From: Mixophyes australis
Lineage: Eukaryota > Chordata > Amphibia > Anura > Limnodynastidae
NCBI GenBank assembly: GCA_036250195.1
Contig: JAVHZZ010000006.1
Span: 71,910,869 to 71,974,868, forward strand
Direction of reading: 5' to 3'
DNA length: 64,000 bases
Positions 11,622 through 21,768 of this stretch are shown here, piece by piece. Made by a program: the position numbers and the translations under genes. Each line of letters begins with the position of its first letter. Position 1 is the stretch's first letter. The notes beneath the pieces were generated by a model. That model made no database searches. It was not told the DNA's origin and worked only from the letters and a program-made list of their open reading frames with translations.

Positions 11622-12804
11622 AATGTCTTTACTTGCTCTTTATAATACAGCAGTAATCAAACAACTGATCACATGTTTACCTCTACAGCGCTTCATAACA
11701 CAACAAAAAGCAGTTCTGTATGATGATATGTTGCAGAAAAAAGAAGGTTCCCAAACGAAGCCAGAAAAATAAAGCAATATACTTAGTAAAAATCACACAA
11801 TGGTACAGAAATATCAATAAATTAAGGGGATATAAGAGTTTTAAAGAATATAATGTAGTTAGTGCTATCCACGTATATCCATGAGCAAGGTCGGATTCCT
11901 GTTAATTATAGGTTTGTGAGCCAAATACTATTCAAAAACTGATGTCATCCAATAGAGTATTCAGCTTTTGTGAAAACCGTGAACCACAAAAGCAGCTTTA
12001 TAAGAGTCACATCTGGCCCACAGGCCACGTGCCGGACAGCCCTAAAGTAAGCAACATGATAGAGAGAAACCAAAGGACACTAATATAATGAATTGGACTT
12101 AGGGGGAAGGATGAAAAGAATAGGAGAGGATACACCCCTGCTGCATCACTTCGCAATATGGAAGGTTACTGAAAAGGAATTTAAAGTTTGCAGCCGGGTA
12201 GTTGTAGGCAGCGGAGACTTAAATAATACAACTGTAGTCTCAGACAATTGACAGTAACATAGTGTGTCTTTCTTTACATTTATCTTGTCTGTTTGACAGA
12301 ACACTTTTTATAATGATGGGTGTGTACTTGAGGTGTGATTGTTTATCTCTAATGGACAAACTCTTATGAACCTCTTGCCTATTGAGCAGCCAAGAGGTGG
12401 AATTAGTAATAATAGTCCCCAGTGGTGCATTTATTGAGGTCTCCAAACTTCACAGGGGGGCCAGCAGGAAGCAATGCTTTCAGACCCTTTACTGTAAGCT
12501 AACTTTTTTCCCCACGAATGTTTTGTAAACTGACTACAGATGTAATGAGCAACAAAGGTCTAAAGCACTCTTTAGTAAGAGGACATCACATAATAAGTAG
12601 TATGTTCAATAACTTCTCTTAATGCTAGTCCTAGATCTCCTTGAATACACATAAGTGACATCTCAGAAATAATGCTTTCAAGTAAATCTTTAAAAGGCAA
12701 TCTATTGTTATCCTAACTTTCACAATAGACGCAGAATCATTTGCATTTCATCAAGTATGCATTTAAAAATGTAAAATACAATACAAGACCACAACTCGTT
12801 TCAC

Positions 12805-12944
12805 CTTTCACTTTTCAGTTGGGCAAATCTTCTTCTCACATCATCGACTGTGACCTCAAAGAAGTCATCTGGGAGCTCCCGGGAATTGACAAGTACACTT
12901 TCTTCCAGATCCAAATGGCACACAACTGGTTCTCTGTCTACTGG
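12805..12944 (-). CDS. aspscr1: aspscr1 exon 8 (residues 339-385)
   Basis: A 140-nt exon with acceptor TTTTTAG and donor GTGAAA. It enters in phase 0 and ends with the first two bases of the Arg385 codon. It encodes PVDREPVVCHLDLEE, then ELPDDFFEVTVDDVRRRFAQ and LKSE, nearly identical in its second half to human TUG (ELPDEFFELTVDDVRRR). This is the conserved helical region between the disordered centre and the UBX domain. The intron on the 5' side is only 122 bp. Confidence 0.96.
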
Positions 12945-13066
12945 CTAAAAAGCAAAGCATTATGTAGTTTAGATTTCCAACCATAATGTAGGAGTTGTCT
13001 CATTTTGGTTTCTGAGTAAGGTGACATTCCCATGAAACATCATTGTAGCTAAGCAACATGGCTTAC

Positions 13067-13580
13067 CCCTGACCCATTTTCCTCTCCATCAGTTTTGGAT
13101 TTCTTTGGCTTAGAAGGTCCTGGGCTGCAAAAAGGCTCTTGAGCAGTGGCACATAGTATGTCAGCTTCTGGTGAAACTTCAGGAACATTGGCACCGCCCA
13201 GCCGATGACCACCTCCTTGGAAAGGGATAAATGAAGTCGCCTGAGCAAGAGGTTTGGCTAAACCTACAGAGGAAGGACCTGGTTTGTCCCTCTCCACATC
13301 AGGTTGTACTTCCCTCACACAGGATTGGCTGATGGAGCTCAAAGCAGAGACCCCAGTATCCATTTTCTTTAACTTTACTCCAGCTGGTGGTTCTACTCTC
13401 TTAGCAGTCTCAAAGGACAGCCGCTCTTCCTGACACACAGCAGGCTCATTTTTTACTTTTTCAGTTACCAGGTGATCCTCTAACTTCATCTTATAGACAG
13501 GAGACTTCTCTGGTTTTATTTCCTCTTGTATCCTCATAGGCTGTCTGCTCTCAGATTGGTCACACTTCCTCACTACAAAC
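13067..13580 (-). CDS. aspscr1: aspscr1 exon 7 (residues 167-338), disordered central region
   Basis: A 514-nt exon with acceptor TTTGACAAG and donor GTAAGC. The first base completes Arg167, and the exon ends in phase 0. It starts FVVRKCDQSE, matching FVMKCYDP in human, and carries the conserved FIPFQGGGHRLGG and SPGPSKPKKSK blocks near its 3' end. Between them lie about 90 polar, charged residues without obvious counterpart in the human protein I recall, so the linker looks longer here. It has several psi-K-x-E stretches (IKPE, VKNE) that fit a SUMO consensus; that is only a pattern match. The centre of TUG takes part in GLUT4-vesicle retention in mammals. Confidence 0.95.
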
Positions 13581-13668
13581 CTTGTCAAAGAGATACATGA
13601 TAATCAGGCAATACCAGCATAAATAACGCTCATATACTAATGAAAAGGGAAGAAAATTCCACACTTAC

Positions 13669-13742
13669 CTGATTATGGCACTTCCACTTGTGAGTCCCAA
13701 AGACTGCAGTGTTGTTTGTTTTAAAGATTGTTCTCCAGTCAC
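13669..13742 (-). CDS. aspscr1: aspscr1 exon 6 (residues 143-167), TUG cleavage-site exon
   Basis: A 74-nt exon with acceptor CTTTAAG and donor GTAAGT. It encodes VTGEQSLKQTTLQSLGLTSG and then SAIIR. It completes the second ubiquitin-like region of TUG and contains the site where the mammalian protein is cut by Usp25m, after the second glycine of LTGG-SATIRF. Here the diglycine reads Ser161-Gly162, with Ser163 next. The cleaved bond Gly-Ser is kept, but the preceding glycine is replaced. Exon borders and phases fit exons 5 and 7. Confidence 0.95.
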
Positions 13743-14928
13743 CTTAAAGATAAGATGAGGTCAGTTACATGAACAATATACAATAACTCCTTCACAAGCA
13801 ATCTTCATTGTTTAGTTTTACCAGTAACAATGACATCAATTCCATGGATATGCTTACCATGACTTCTCTCACCCTGAGTTCTCCATTTAACCACTGCTTT
13901 TCCCTACCACACCTTTAACCAACATTCCCTAGACACCTAAAACCTTATTCCCTTTAGGTTATAAACTGTTATACCTCTGGCTTTCATTATTTGTTTTTCC
14001 GGGCTGTAGTTGCATAACTTTACTCAGCACTGGACTACTAATTGTGAGACGGATCTATAGACTATATAGATAGTCCTAATATGGTTACGGCTTATTTTAG
14101 TACATCTACAGCTGTTGGACAAGTATCACAGTGCTTAGAGCCTGGCGTACACAATCCACTACACCGAATAGTTTAAAATTGTTTTGCCATGCGTATTTAA
14201 AATTTTTATAGCACTGGGTAGAATGTGGGAGCTTTATAAATACTGAACAATAGAGAAAAAAAAATGTGAATTTGACACATTTTTCTAAATATTTTCACTC
14301 TTTTGGCTGAGATAGAAAACTGCTTTGTGGCTGAGTGTCATGGCTGTGCAACAATGATTACCGTTCATGCAAACAAAAATATCTTCTGCCAAGCAGAGTC
14401 TCACGTGAATCTATCTATCTTCATTTACATTTTCTCCTCTGGACAGCACTGATAGTTACCACTCTGGGATTCGGTAAATGGGCAAAGGGAGTTTCCAGGT
14501 GTAAGCCTCAACTATATCGCTAGAGGGTTGGCAATTCAATTTTAAATAGACATTTCCAACAGTGGAGATGTCTTTTAAGATCAGACAACAAAACCTACAA
14601 ACCTGTAACTTGTTCAAGAAGATATACACAATTTTCCCATGTAAGCCAACTTTTTTTTTGGGCTACAATATGTTAAAGAAAAGATGCTGGGCACAAACAG
14701 TTCAGTGTTAAATATATAATGAAGTCATTTGTATTCTTTTTCTACCCTCTTTAACGATGTACTTTTATGACAACTTTAAAGCATGTTGGTGGGTCTGTCC
14801 ACTCCGATACATGAGTTCCCCATTTCTGAGGACGCAGAGAGGTGCGAGCTGGAAACACAGGAGCAAATGAATCACTCATTAACGAGCCGTCTGGAATAGT
14901 ATTCTAAAATGTCTGTGCATCACCTTAC

Positions 14929-14989
14929 CTCATCCCGCATATAAATACATACAGCAACACTTCCAGGAGGAACTTCTTCCAAACACACC
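14929..14989 (-). CDS. aspscr1: aspscr1 exon 5 (residues 122-142)
   Basis: A 61-nt exon with acceptor TTTTTCAG and donor GTAAGG. Its first base completes the AGG codon for Arg122, and it ends in phase 0. It encodes VCLEEVPPGSVAVCIYMRDE, aligning with human ECLQHPGGATPVCVYTRDE. The VCIYMRDE strand belongs to the second ubiquitin-like fold. It is flanked by introns of 1,186 bp (3' side) and 589 bp (5' side). Confidence 0.94.
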
Positions 14990-15578
14990 CTGAAAAACAC
15001 AAACGGCCGCCTGACAGTAAACTTAAAGAGCAGACAGCGTCATCTCATCTGTGCGGTACGGGACCAGGGTCCCCAACCCCAGAGAGAAAATGTATTGATA
15101 CAATTATCATCACACCAGTAATTACCAATTTAGTTTATGGAGAACCTGTTTGGAACAACATTGCACTTTTATATTTATTAATGTGAATAGAAGAAGCTAA
15201 GAAAAAAATGTTCTGATTTCCAAAATATCCGACAGATTGAGAATATGTTGGAGAAGAAAAATTGTATTTTTTGCTATTTCTAACAAATGTATTTTACAGC
15301 ACACATTATTAGCCTTCTATGTTGTTAAACATATTAGTTCTAATTTTGTGATTTACAGTCATAGGGCATTTTGCAGCTGTTTTTATAATTGCCCCCTTTT
15401 TATTTTCAGTACTTTGCCATAATATACTATTAAATATAACATGGATAGCTGTGTGTTTCCAAAAAATAGTGTAAATAAGACACTGAGTAAGGCTGAAAAA
15501 GTATATTCTATATTACAAGTCATAGATAATAAAGTGAATAGCAGATATTTCATAGCAGAGACCTTTTTCTGTTCTTAC

Positions 15579-15682
15579 CTAGTGTGTGAAAAGTGGGCCA
15601 GTATAGCCCAGAGAGTCTGGCTGCAAAGGAACTCATCCTGTAGCCTCATCCCATCCTCCAACTGTAATGCTACCCGAACTTT
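15579..15682 (-). CDS. aspscr1: aspscr1 exon 4 (residues 88-122)
   Basis: A 104-nt exon with acceptor TTTGTAATAG and donor GTAAGA. It encodes KVRVALQLEDGMRLQDEFLC, then SQTLWAILAHFSHT. This is the start of the second ubiquitin-like region, matching human MVRIALQLDDGSRLQDSF. It enters in phase 0 and ends with two bases of the Arg122 codon. Longer open frames that overlap it in the other two minus-strand phases are shadows. Confidence 0.94.
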
Positions 15683-17222
15683 CTATTACAAAAATACAGG
15701 GAAATGTAAATGTCAGACAACTCTGTCCAAATGCATGAAGAATATAACATATTAATGCCAAGAACACAACAACACTTATAATATGATCTGTGCACAAAAA
15801 TAAACTGCTCTTGAAAAGTCGTCTGCAGTTCCCAGTTGGGAAAATCAACGGTGACATTAAAGGGCTGCTAAACTGAAATACAAGTTGGTACAATATTATG
15901 CTTACATAAAAGCATCACCAAATGTATTTCATCAAATGCAAAAAGCGACCATTTTACTTGATTTCAATACTTAAGTTCACCTTTATAGATTTCATTTTGC
16001 AATGTCTCCAGGGAACACCAGTAATATATGTATATATTTTTTTAAATCTGATTGTTATGTTTGTTATGTATTATGTCGCAAAAAATACCCCAAAACAGAA
16101 CACAACTAAATGTCAGTTGTGTACTTTATTCAAGGTATGGTTTAGTGATGATGACGACAACATCTCAAAGGCGTTTCCAAATTAATATTCAAAGATATTC
16201 ATTCAGAGATAGAAGGTTATGTACGAAGTATGACACATAAGTCTATACAAGTACAGTGGAATTTTTCCAGAAAGAACTTTTACAAGTTTAGAGGAAGTAA
16301 TCAATTAAAGCATAATCAACCCTTAATTAGCTATTTGCACTGTGGTTACATTGACAAGGATAAAAGAAGATAAGTGCTGAAGAGAAAGAGCTGAGAGGAC
16401 AACACAGCCCCTGGGCAGAGGTTTCTTTTCCCTGAGTGTCTAAATGACCATGGAGAGTGCTTAAAAATGACTGGTCTTAAAGATTAGCTCAATAAAGTAA
16501 GTTAATAAATATATATGCAATTTATTAAACATTTTCCTAACCAATAATGCACAAAAGGCAGCCCTGAATCCCTCAATGTTTTACAGACACAAAAAGTATA
16601 TTCTACAAAAACAGACTTTTTCATTGTTTTACAAGATTACCAAAATAATATCACTCAATTGAACCAATGTCACCAGTGTCTCTATATTTCCCATCCTGTG
16701 AAACAAATCCTACAAATCCTATTGGATGGAACTGTGTAATTAAAGTATTTACACCAATTAATTGCCAAGAGAACACAAAATGTACAGCTCTCTATCTTTG
16801 GAGTGCTTAGGATCCCAATTACAATACATGAAACCCTTATTTCAAGAAAATGATAACTTGTGCAGATGTGATAAATGCATGTGTTAGTATCCGCGTAGTA
16901 ACCATGATTTGTGAAACCTACAAAATATATGTATTCAAAATTGTATGTCTCAGTCAAAGCCAAATCCAATATCCAGAGAAAAATAATTCTGGTTGTCAAG
17001 CTGTTGCTGATCTAATCTACATGTGGGAGAATAAGCATGCAGCATACAGAGGAAAGTCTCTCTGCAGGGGTATACAAGTTGCAGCAAGGTATTGTGTAAA
17101 ACCAGGAATCGCGTATAACTATATGCACTTTAACCACAAATCAACTAATAAAACGTAGGGAAAAAAAAAACAACAAAAAAACAAAACACAGGATTCCTGA
17201 AAATATGCAGAAAGTATCTCAC

Positions 17223-17337
17223 CGAACTCTCGATTCCAGCTCGCTGCTGAGAGCAGCTCACCATCTCCAGTTTGGCATTATTGGGAAGGTTGGCAAATCG
17301 CCACTGCAGAGAAAGATCCAGCACCGTTCTCTGAAAC
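17223..17337 (-). CDS. aspscr1: aspscr1 exon 3 (residues 49-87)
   Basis: A 115-nt exon with acceptor AAACCTG read in reverse as CAG and donor GTGAGA. It encodes FQRTVLDLSLQWRFANLPNN, then AKLEMVSCSQQRAGIESS. This is the most conserved part of the N-terminal ubiquitin-like domain; human has FQRSVLDLSLQWRFANLPNN here. The first base completes Lys49. This exon fixes the identity of the gene. Confidence 0.98.
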
Positions 17338-17759
17338 CTGCAGATGAAAGGACAAAAGGTGTCGTAAAAAGGACACCAGCCTGAAAAATAATTTCTCAGT
17401 AAAATAGTGCAATCCAAGCTAAATCTACAGGAGTCAAATAAAGCCAGCAGGGTGCAAATACAAAATCATGTGATATATAAATACACAGACCATATGGTCC
17501 TGGCAAAGTAATTTATTTTGCAATACTAACAGGTAAAGAGTTCAGGAAGAATAGACACACTGAAAAATCACAGCTAGACTGACATGAATATACATAAGTA
17601 TTGCAGGTTTTCAAAATACACACACCTAAGAAAACACAATGATATATTGAATACCAGAAGCATACATAACTTTTAATAAATGCCCTTTTAAAGGATGTAA
17701 CTGGCTGGTTTAAATAGAACCAGAATCTTGTAAATGCAAACAAGCAGTACATGGGTGTG

Positions 17760-18067
17760 ACATACAGATTTAAACATGACATGGGTACAGAGATGCGACA
17801 GACAGATGTAAGGAAGACACCAGTACAGAGATGTTACAGACAGGTGTAAACAATAATCAGGAACACAGGCTAGACATGCAGGTGGAAGTAAGACACAGGT
17901 ACAGAGATGTGACAGATTGATATGAAGAAGGCACAGGTACAAAGAGAAGATGGACAGATTCATACAAAGCCCTCTTGCAGAGAAGTGACAGACAGATGTA
18001 AACAATGTGCAGGCAGTAATGTGACAGATGTGACAGATATGACATACAGATGTGAAAGGGGATGTAA
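17760..18067. repeat. Degenerate repeats flanking the intron 2 minisatellite
   Basis: Loosely repeated words such as ACAGAGATGT, GACAGATGTAA and GGTACAGAGATG recur every few tens of bases with indels. They share the ACAGAGATGTT core with the regular array to the right and look like its older, decayed edge. Confidence 0.6.
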
Positions 18068-18445
18068 ACCAACCAGGCCCGGAGAGGTGACAGAGATGTT
18101 CACCAGGCCCGGAGAGGTGACAGAGATGTTCACCAGGCACGGAGAGGTGACAGAGATGTTCACCAGGCACGGAGAGGTGACAGAGATGTTCACCAGGCAC
18201 GGAGAGGTGACAGAGATGTTCACCAGGCCCGGAGAGGTGACAGAGATGTTCACCAGGCCCGGAGAGGTGACAGAGATGTTCACCAGGCCCGGAGAGGTGA
18301 CAGAGATGTTCACCAGGCCCGGAGAGGTGACAGAGATGTTAACCAGAACCGGAGAGGTGACAGGGATGTTCACCAGGCCCGGAGAGGTGACAGAGATGTG
18401 AACCAGAACCGGAGAGGTGACAGGGATGTTAACCAGGCCCAAAGT
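18068..18445. repeat. 30-bp minisatellite in aspscr1 intron 2
   Basis: About 12 to 13 head-to-tail copies of a 30-bp unit containing CCCGGAGAGGTGACAGAGAT, with a period of exactly 30. Variants alternate GGCCCGG, GGCACGG and GAACCGG. Because 30 is divisible by three, both strands stay open for long stretches; those frames are not genes. There are no unique spacers, so it is not a CRISPR array. It lies entirely within intron 2. Confidence 0.95.
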
Positions 18446-18569
18446 AGTGACAGATGTAAACAGCACTTTTAGAGTTGGACAGTCTGATGTAAAAAAGGTG
18501 CAGGCACAGAAATAGTGACAAGTGAATACACATACAAATAATATAGCTCTGATGTCAGTACACACTCAC

Positions 18570-18625
18570 TTTAGATTATATTCTCGGGGATTGAAATTCT
18601 GTTTTTTGCATACTTCTTCCAGCAC
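18570..18625 (-). CDS. aspscr1: aspscr1 exon 2 (residues 31-49)
   Basis: A 56-nt exon with acceptor TGTACAG and donor GTGAGT. It encodes VLEEVCKKQNFNPREYNL plus the first two bases of Lys49, matching human VLEDTCRRQDFNPCEYDLK. It forms part of the N-terminal ubiquitin-like fold. It lies 125 bp from the end of the intron 2 minisatellite. Confidence 0.96.
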
Positions 18626-19059
18626 CTGTACATAAATTTCACATGAAAATTAAACATTTTGGATTTACAAGATATATAATCCTAGTGATAAGTTTGTTTG
18701 CTGAGGAAAGCAAGGGAATTAATATATATAAATCATGAGTGTGTTGTCTTTTCCCAAAAAATTGTAATTGCAGAGAGTGTCTGATTTATTATTGCTAGAA
18801 CAATGTATTGGATGTATACCTATTTAAATTTGTACAATATGTCACATTTACCAATACAGTTCAGAACATTATATGAATTTACTAGCTAGCATGAGTATCG
18901 TACCTGGACAAAAGCTGAGCAAAACCTATTGGCACTGGCAGACAAACGTTGGTATGGATTGCTGAGCCTTGTAGTTCCACAGCACTGCCTGCCACCCATG
19001 TTAAGCCCAAATAGAGACCTATATGACCCCCTTCCCCAGGTAGATACAGGGACTAGCAG

Positions 19060-19340
19060 CCCAGCAGCGGTGGGGTCTGCCGGTTACCGGATGCTTACAT
19101 CTAGATAAAGGCCCTTCCCCTGTATGCAGCAGCATCATGCTCTGTTGTCGGAGTTACCTGTAAAAGCGGGGTCCCAGCTGTTACTTTAACGTTCTGCCGC
19201 CGCCCGTTTGGGGCCAGAACCGACACCCCGGGGCCGCTGGCTGCCATTTTGCCTGACGTAGCGAAAGCTTTCAATCAACTTTATTACAAACAATAACAAT
19301 CTCACAAAACCTCGCTCTGCGAAATCTCCGTTGGGAGTGA
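19060..19340 (-). promoter_or_regulatory. aspscr1: Probable CpG-rich aspscr1 promoter and 5'UTR region
   Basis: CpG-dense sequence spans exon 1 and its upstream side, standing out from AT-rich surroundings. Just upstream of the ATG on the minus strand is CGCTACGTCAGG, containing a CRE/ATF-like TACGTCA. No TATA box is evident. This fits a housekeeping CpG promoter; the transcription start is not determined. Confidence 0.5.
19158..19247 (-). CDS. aspscr1: aspscr1 exon 1, coding part (residues 1-30)
   Basis: The ATG at 19247-19245 sits in a good Kozak setting (AAAATGGC, A at -3 and G at +4). It opens MAASGPGVSVLAPNGRRQNV, then KVTAGTPLLQ, before donor GTAACT. Human TUG starts with MAA and has SVLAPNGRR at the same place, which supports this start. 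The protein, also called UBXN9, tethers GLUT4 storage vesicles and acts as a p97 cofactor; these roles are known from mammals. The 5'UTR lies to the right; its end cannot be fixed from sequence alone. Expected next to it in vertebrates is notum, not seen here. Confidence 0.96.
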
Positions 19341-19440
19341 GGGAGAAGCAGCGGGGAGAGGAGTTGGCATCCCCGAGTCTTACAGCTCAGCTCTGCCAGG
19401 CAGCTCATAATTACTATCATTCCCCAATCTCCATGGTCAG

Positions 19441-19540
19441 TCAGTCACAGTGCCCCTCTCAGCTCAGTGCCCCTCTCAGTCACAGTGCCCCTCTCAGGTC
19501 AGTGCCCCTCTCAGTTCAGTGCCCCTCTCATCACCGTGCC
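19441..19540. repeat. Short tandem CAGTGCCCCTCTCAG repeats
   Basis: Five imperfect copies of a unit around CAGTGCCCCTCTCAG with spacing of about 15-24 bp, some 200 bp upstream of the aspscr1 start codon. Likely polymorphic; no function is implied. Confidence 0.8.
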
Positions 19541-19797
19541 ACTATTGGCTGGTTCTTATTCTGTATGCTACTACAGGGTGGAAGTATAACGTTTATTTAT
19601 GATTCTGTTCAGTAGATGTTCTGTAATGTTATTTTGTCAGCCTGCATTATATGGATATAGCAACAACAAAACATAGATGGAATTGTACAAGTAGGGAATT
19701 CTTATCTTATGTGCAAAATAATAAACTAATTTGCTCCTCTTGCATTGTAACATGGTTTTGTCCAGGATCAAATTTACTCCTTTTTTTTCCTTAATGA

Positions 19798-20045
19798 CTC
19801 CGCCCACAGACTCCGCAGAGGGTCATGGTCAGAATGAAACTACTGACCCAAGTACTGTGAGGCTAGACTTCCTAGTGAGTTGGGCAGAATTTGGAGTCTC
19901 CATGATGTGATTCCACCCCATCCCCCCCCCCCCCCTCCCCGGAGAAGAAACCACCCACATGGTGTGGCCATGCCTCCCTTGACAGTTATTCAAGGGCCCC
20001 CAAGAAGTTGCTGTGCTGTGGCCCAAAATTCCTCCTGACGGCTCT
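19798..20045. mobile_element. Fragment of the CATACTTGCCAAC MITE family
   Basis: The stretch CTTCCTAGTGAGTTGGGCAG, then ATTTGGAGTCTCCATGATGTGATTCCACCCC, matches the interior of the complete MITE at 62991-63231. The terminal inverted repeats are missing. A C-run of about 14 interrupts it at 19921-19935. Boundaries are approximate. Confidence 0.5.
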
Positions 20046-21306
20046 GATCACCCCTATGTTAGCCTCAAAACACTGAAGTCCAGCTAAAAGTTTTTGCTTT
20101 TTGGCAAAATCATGTTGTACTGCGGGTTGAAGGAGGGGGTAAAAGAGTAAAATGTGAGGACAGATTTAAAGTGGGGAGGATGTGCATCTGTTTAAAATGA
20201 AAGCTACCCAGAAATTATGGACTACATGCAAAAACAGGAAGTATTTTACCTGCATGGAAAGAAAATAAAATGCATTTGTACCCCTTGCACCACAACATGG
20301 TTTGTCCAGGTACAAATCTGTACCCTAAGATGGATTAGCTCCTATCTCGACATGAGGTCCATTGTATTGAGTGTCTTTTATTAAACATTCCAGCATCACT
20401 ACTACATTGTCCAGCCGGCGCCTCCTTAAATGACCACCTTAACAGCAGGAATCAGTGTGATCCTCGAAAGTGACGTAATTGTAGCGTGCCGTATTGTTCA
20501 TTCTTCGGAATTTTTCCAAATGTTATTTATTTACAGGGTCATTGTCATCATGTTGGGGATACGGATGTCAGCATTTTCAACATCGATATAAAGACTGCCA
20601 CCGACAGCTGGAACATTGTCATCCACATTTTGTGTTTTTTTATTGTGTTTTTCATTTAAATTATAGAATATATTATGGTTGGTAATGTACATTAAATAAC
20701 AGCCTTTGAGACCAAGGTGGTATAACATAAAGAAGTGTAGCGTCAAGGAATGTTTTATTTGACCATTTGCTGGTATTAACAATGTAACTGTGTTTGTCCC
20801 TTATATTCTATCATTGTAACATTACTTATTGTATTTTGGTTTCAAATAGGATTAGTGTGTACTTAATGTTTCTTTTGTGGATTTTTGAGTGACCCTATTT
20901 GCTATTTTTCTATGTTTTAAAAATTATAAGGGGTGGCCACAGGAAAAAGTGAAACTCTGTTGTCTTGCTGGTTTACGGGAAAACAACTTAAGTATTTTAA
21001 GTTTGGTTTGGTTTATTCTCTATTTCTGTCCATTGGGCTGAGAATGAAATTTTCATGTTAATTGGCAATCTATTACTAGAAGTTTACAAAAAGCTGTCCA
21101 AAAATTCAAAGTTAATTGGGATACTCAGAGATAACACCTAAGAAGTTTGAATACAGTGGACAGGTTGTGGGGGATTGTCAGTAATAGAACAAAATGTGCA
21201 GACTTTGTGAGGCACTCCACTACCAACATGATAATAGGTTGTCCTTCGGAGGCAGGAAGTTGAAAAACAAATCCAAGGATACCAGTGCCAAACACAGACT
21301 TACGTA
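20046..21306. other. No recognised feature
   Basis: AT-rich intergenic sequence. Short open frames here have no conserved features. It could include an old interspersed repeat around 20400-20700, but I cannot name it. Confidence 0.5.
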
Positions 21307-21607
21307 TACACAGACAAGCACGGTTCCAATGTGAGAAGAGCCCGACACTTTAAAATGATGTCACTTTCAACCACGACTTGCATAATTAAAGCGGAAACGC
21401 AACGTGCCCAGTGTATGATCATGTAATGTAAGTGTGAACTTTAATTCTAACCCTAATCCTGGTACGGTAAAGTTCATATTTACATTACATGATTGTACGC
21501 CTGGTCCATTGCATTGGTCCTTTAAATATGCAAGTCGTGGTTGAAAGTGACGTCATTTTAAAGTGTCGGGCTCTCCTCACATCAGAACTGTGCTGAGTCT
21601 GTGTTTT
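21307..21607. mobile_element. Large foldback MITE
   Basis: A 300-bp near-perfect palindrome. The left arm contains AGCCCGACACTTTAAAATGA and TCACTTTCAACCACGACTTG; the right arm repeats both in inverse orientation. The inner part (ATCATGTAATGTAA with TTACATTACATGAT) also pairs, leaving a short loop near 21450. There is no coding capacity. Transcription would give a long hairpin. Confidence 0.85.
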
Positions 21608-21721
21608 TCATATGTCGGTGGTTACAGCATTGTTACTGCATTGTTAAAGTGACTACCACCAGGAGGAAGACCCATAGAAAAATACCTGTCCATAGTTCTG
21701 GAGTCCTGACTTAGATGAGAT

Positions 21722-21768
21722 TATATAGTGCTGCGGAATTAGTGGTGCTATATAAATTGCTGCTGATG
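21722..21768 (+). mobile_element. V-SINE tail fragment
   Basis: The short remnant GTGCTGCGGAATTAGTGG, then TGCTATATAAAT and a GATGATGA end, matches the tail of the SINE at 1846-2172. No head or core is present. Confidence 0.6.

Larger units (their letters stand above)
3824..12804 (-). other. aspscr1: aspscr1 intron 8, expanded by a DIRS insertion
   Basis: An 8,981-bp intron between exon 8 (donor GTGAAA) and exon 9 (acceptor CACCAG). The DIRS element at 5841-11621 makes up about 5.8 kb, so the pre-insertion intron was about 3.2 kb. The flanks 3824-5840 and 11622-12804 are AT-rich and hold no exon or mobile element that I recognise. The retrotransposon lies in the same transcriptional direction as the gene. 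Confidence 0.85.

Noticed and set aside
15633..15893. Open frame overlapping aspscr1 exon 4
   Set aside because: A shadow frame. The exon reads in another phase, where it matches TUG.
18068..18445. CRISPR-like array
   Set aside because: The repeats are directly adjacent with no unique spacers, and this is an animal genome.
17922..18565. Long open frames on both strands across the minisatellite (159 and 201 codons)
   Set aside because: They are translations of a 30-bp repeat with a period divisible by three and lie inside intron 2. No conserved domain, and the plus-strand frame is antisense to the gene.
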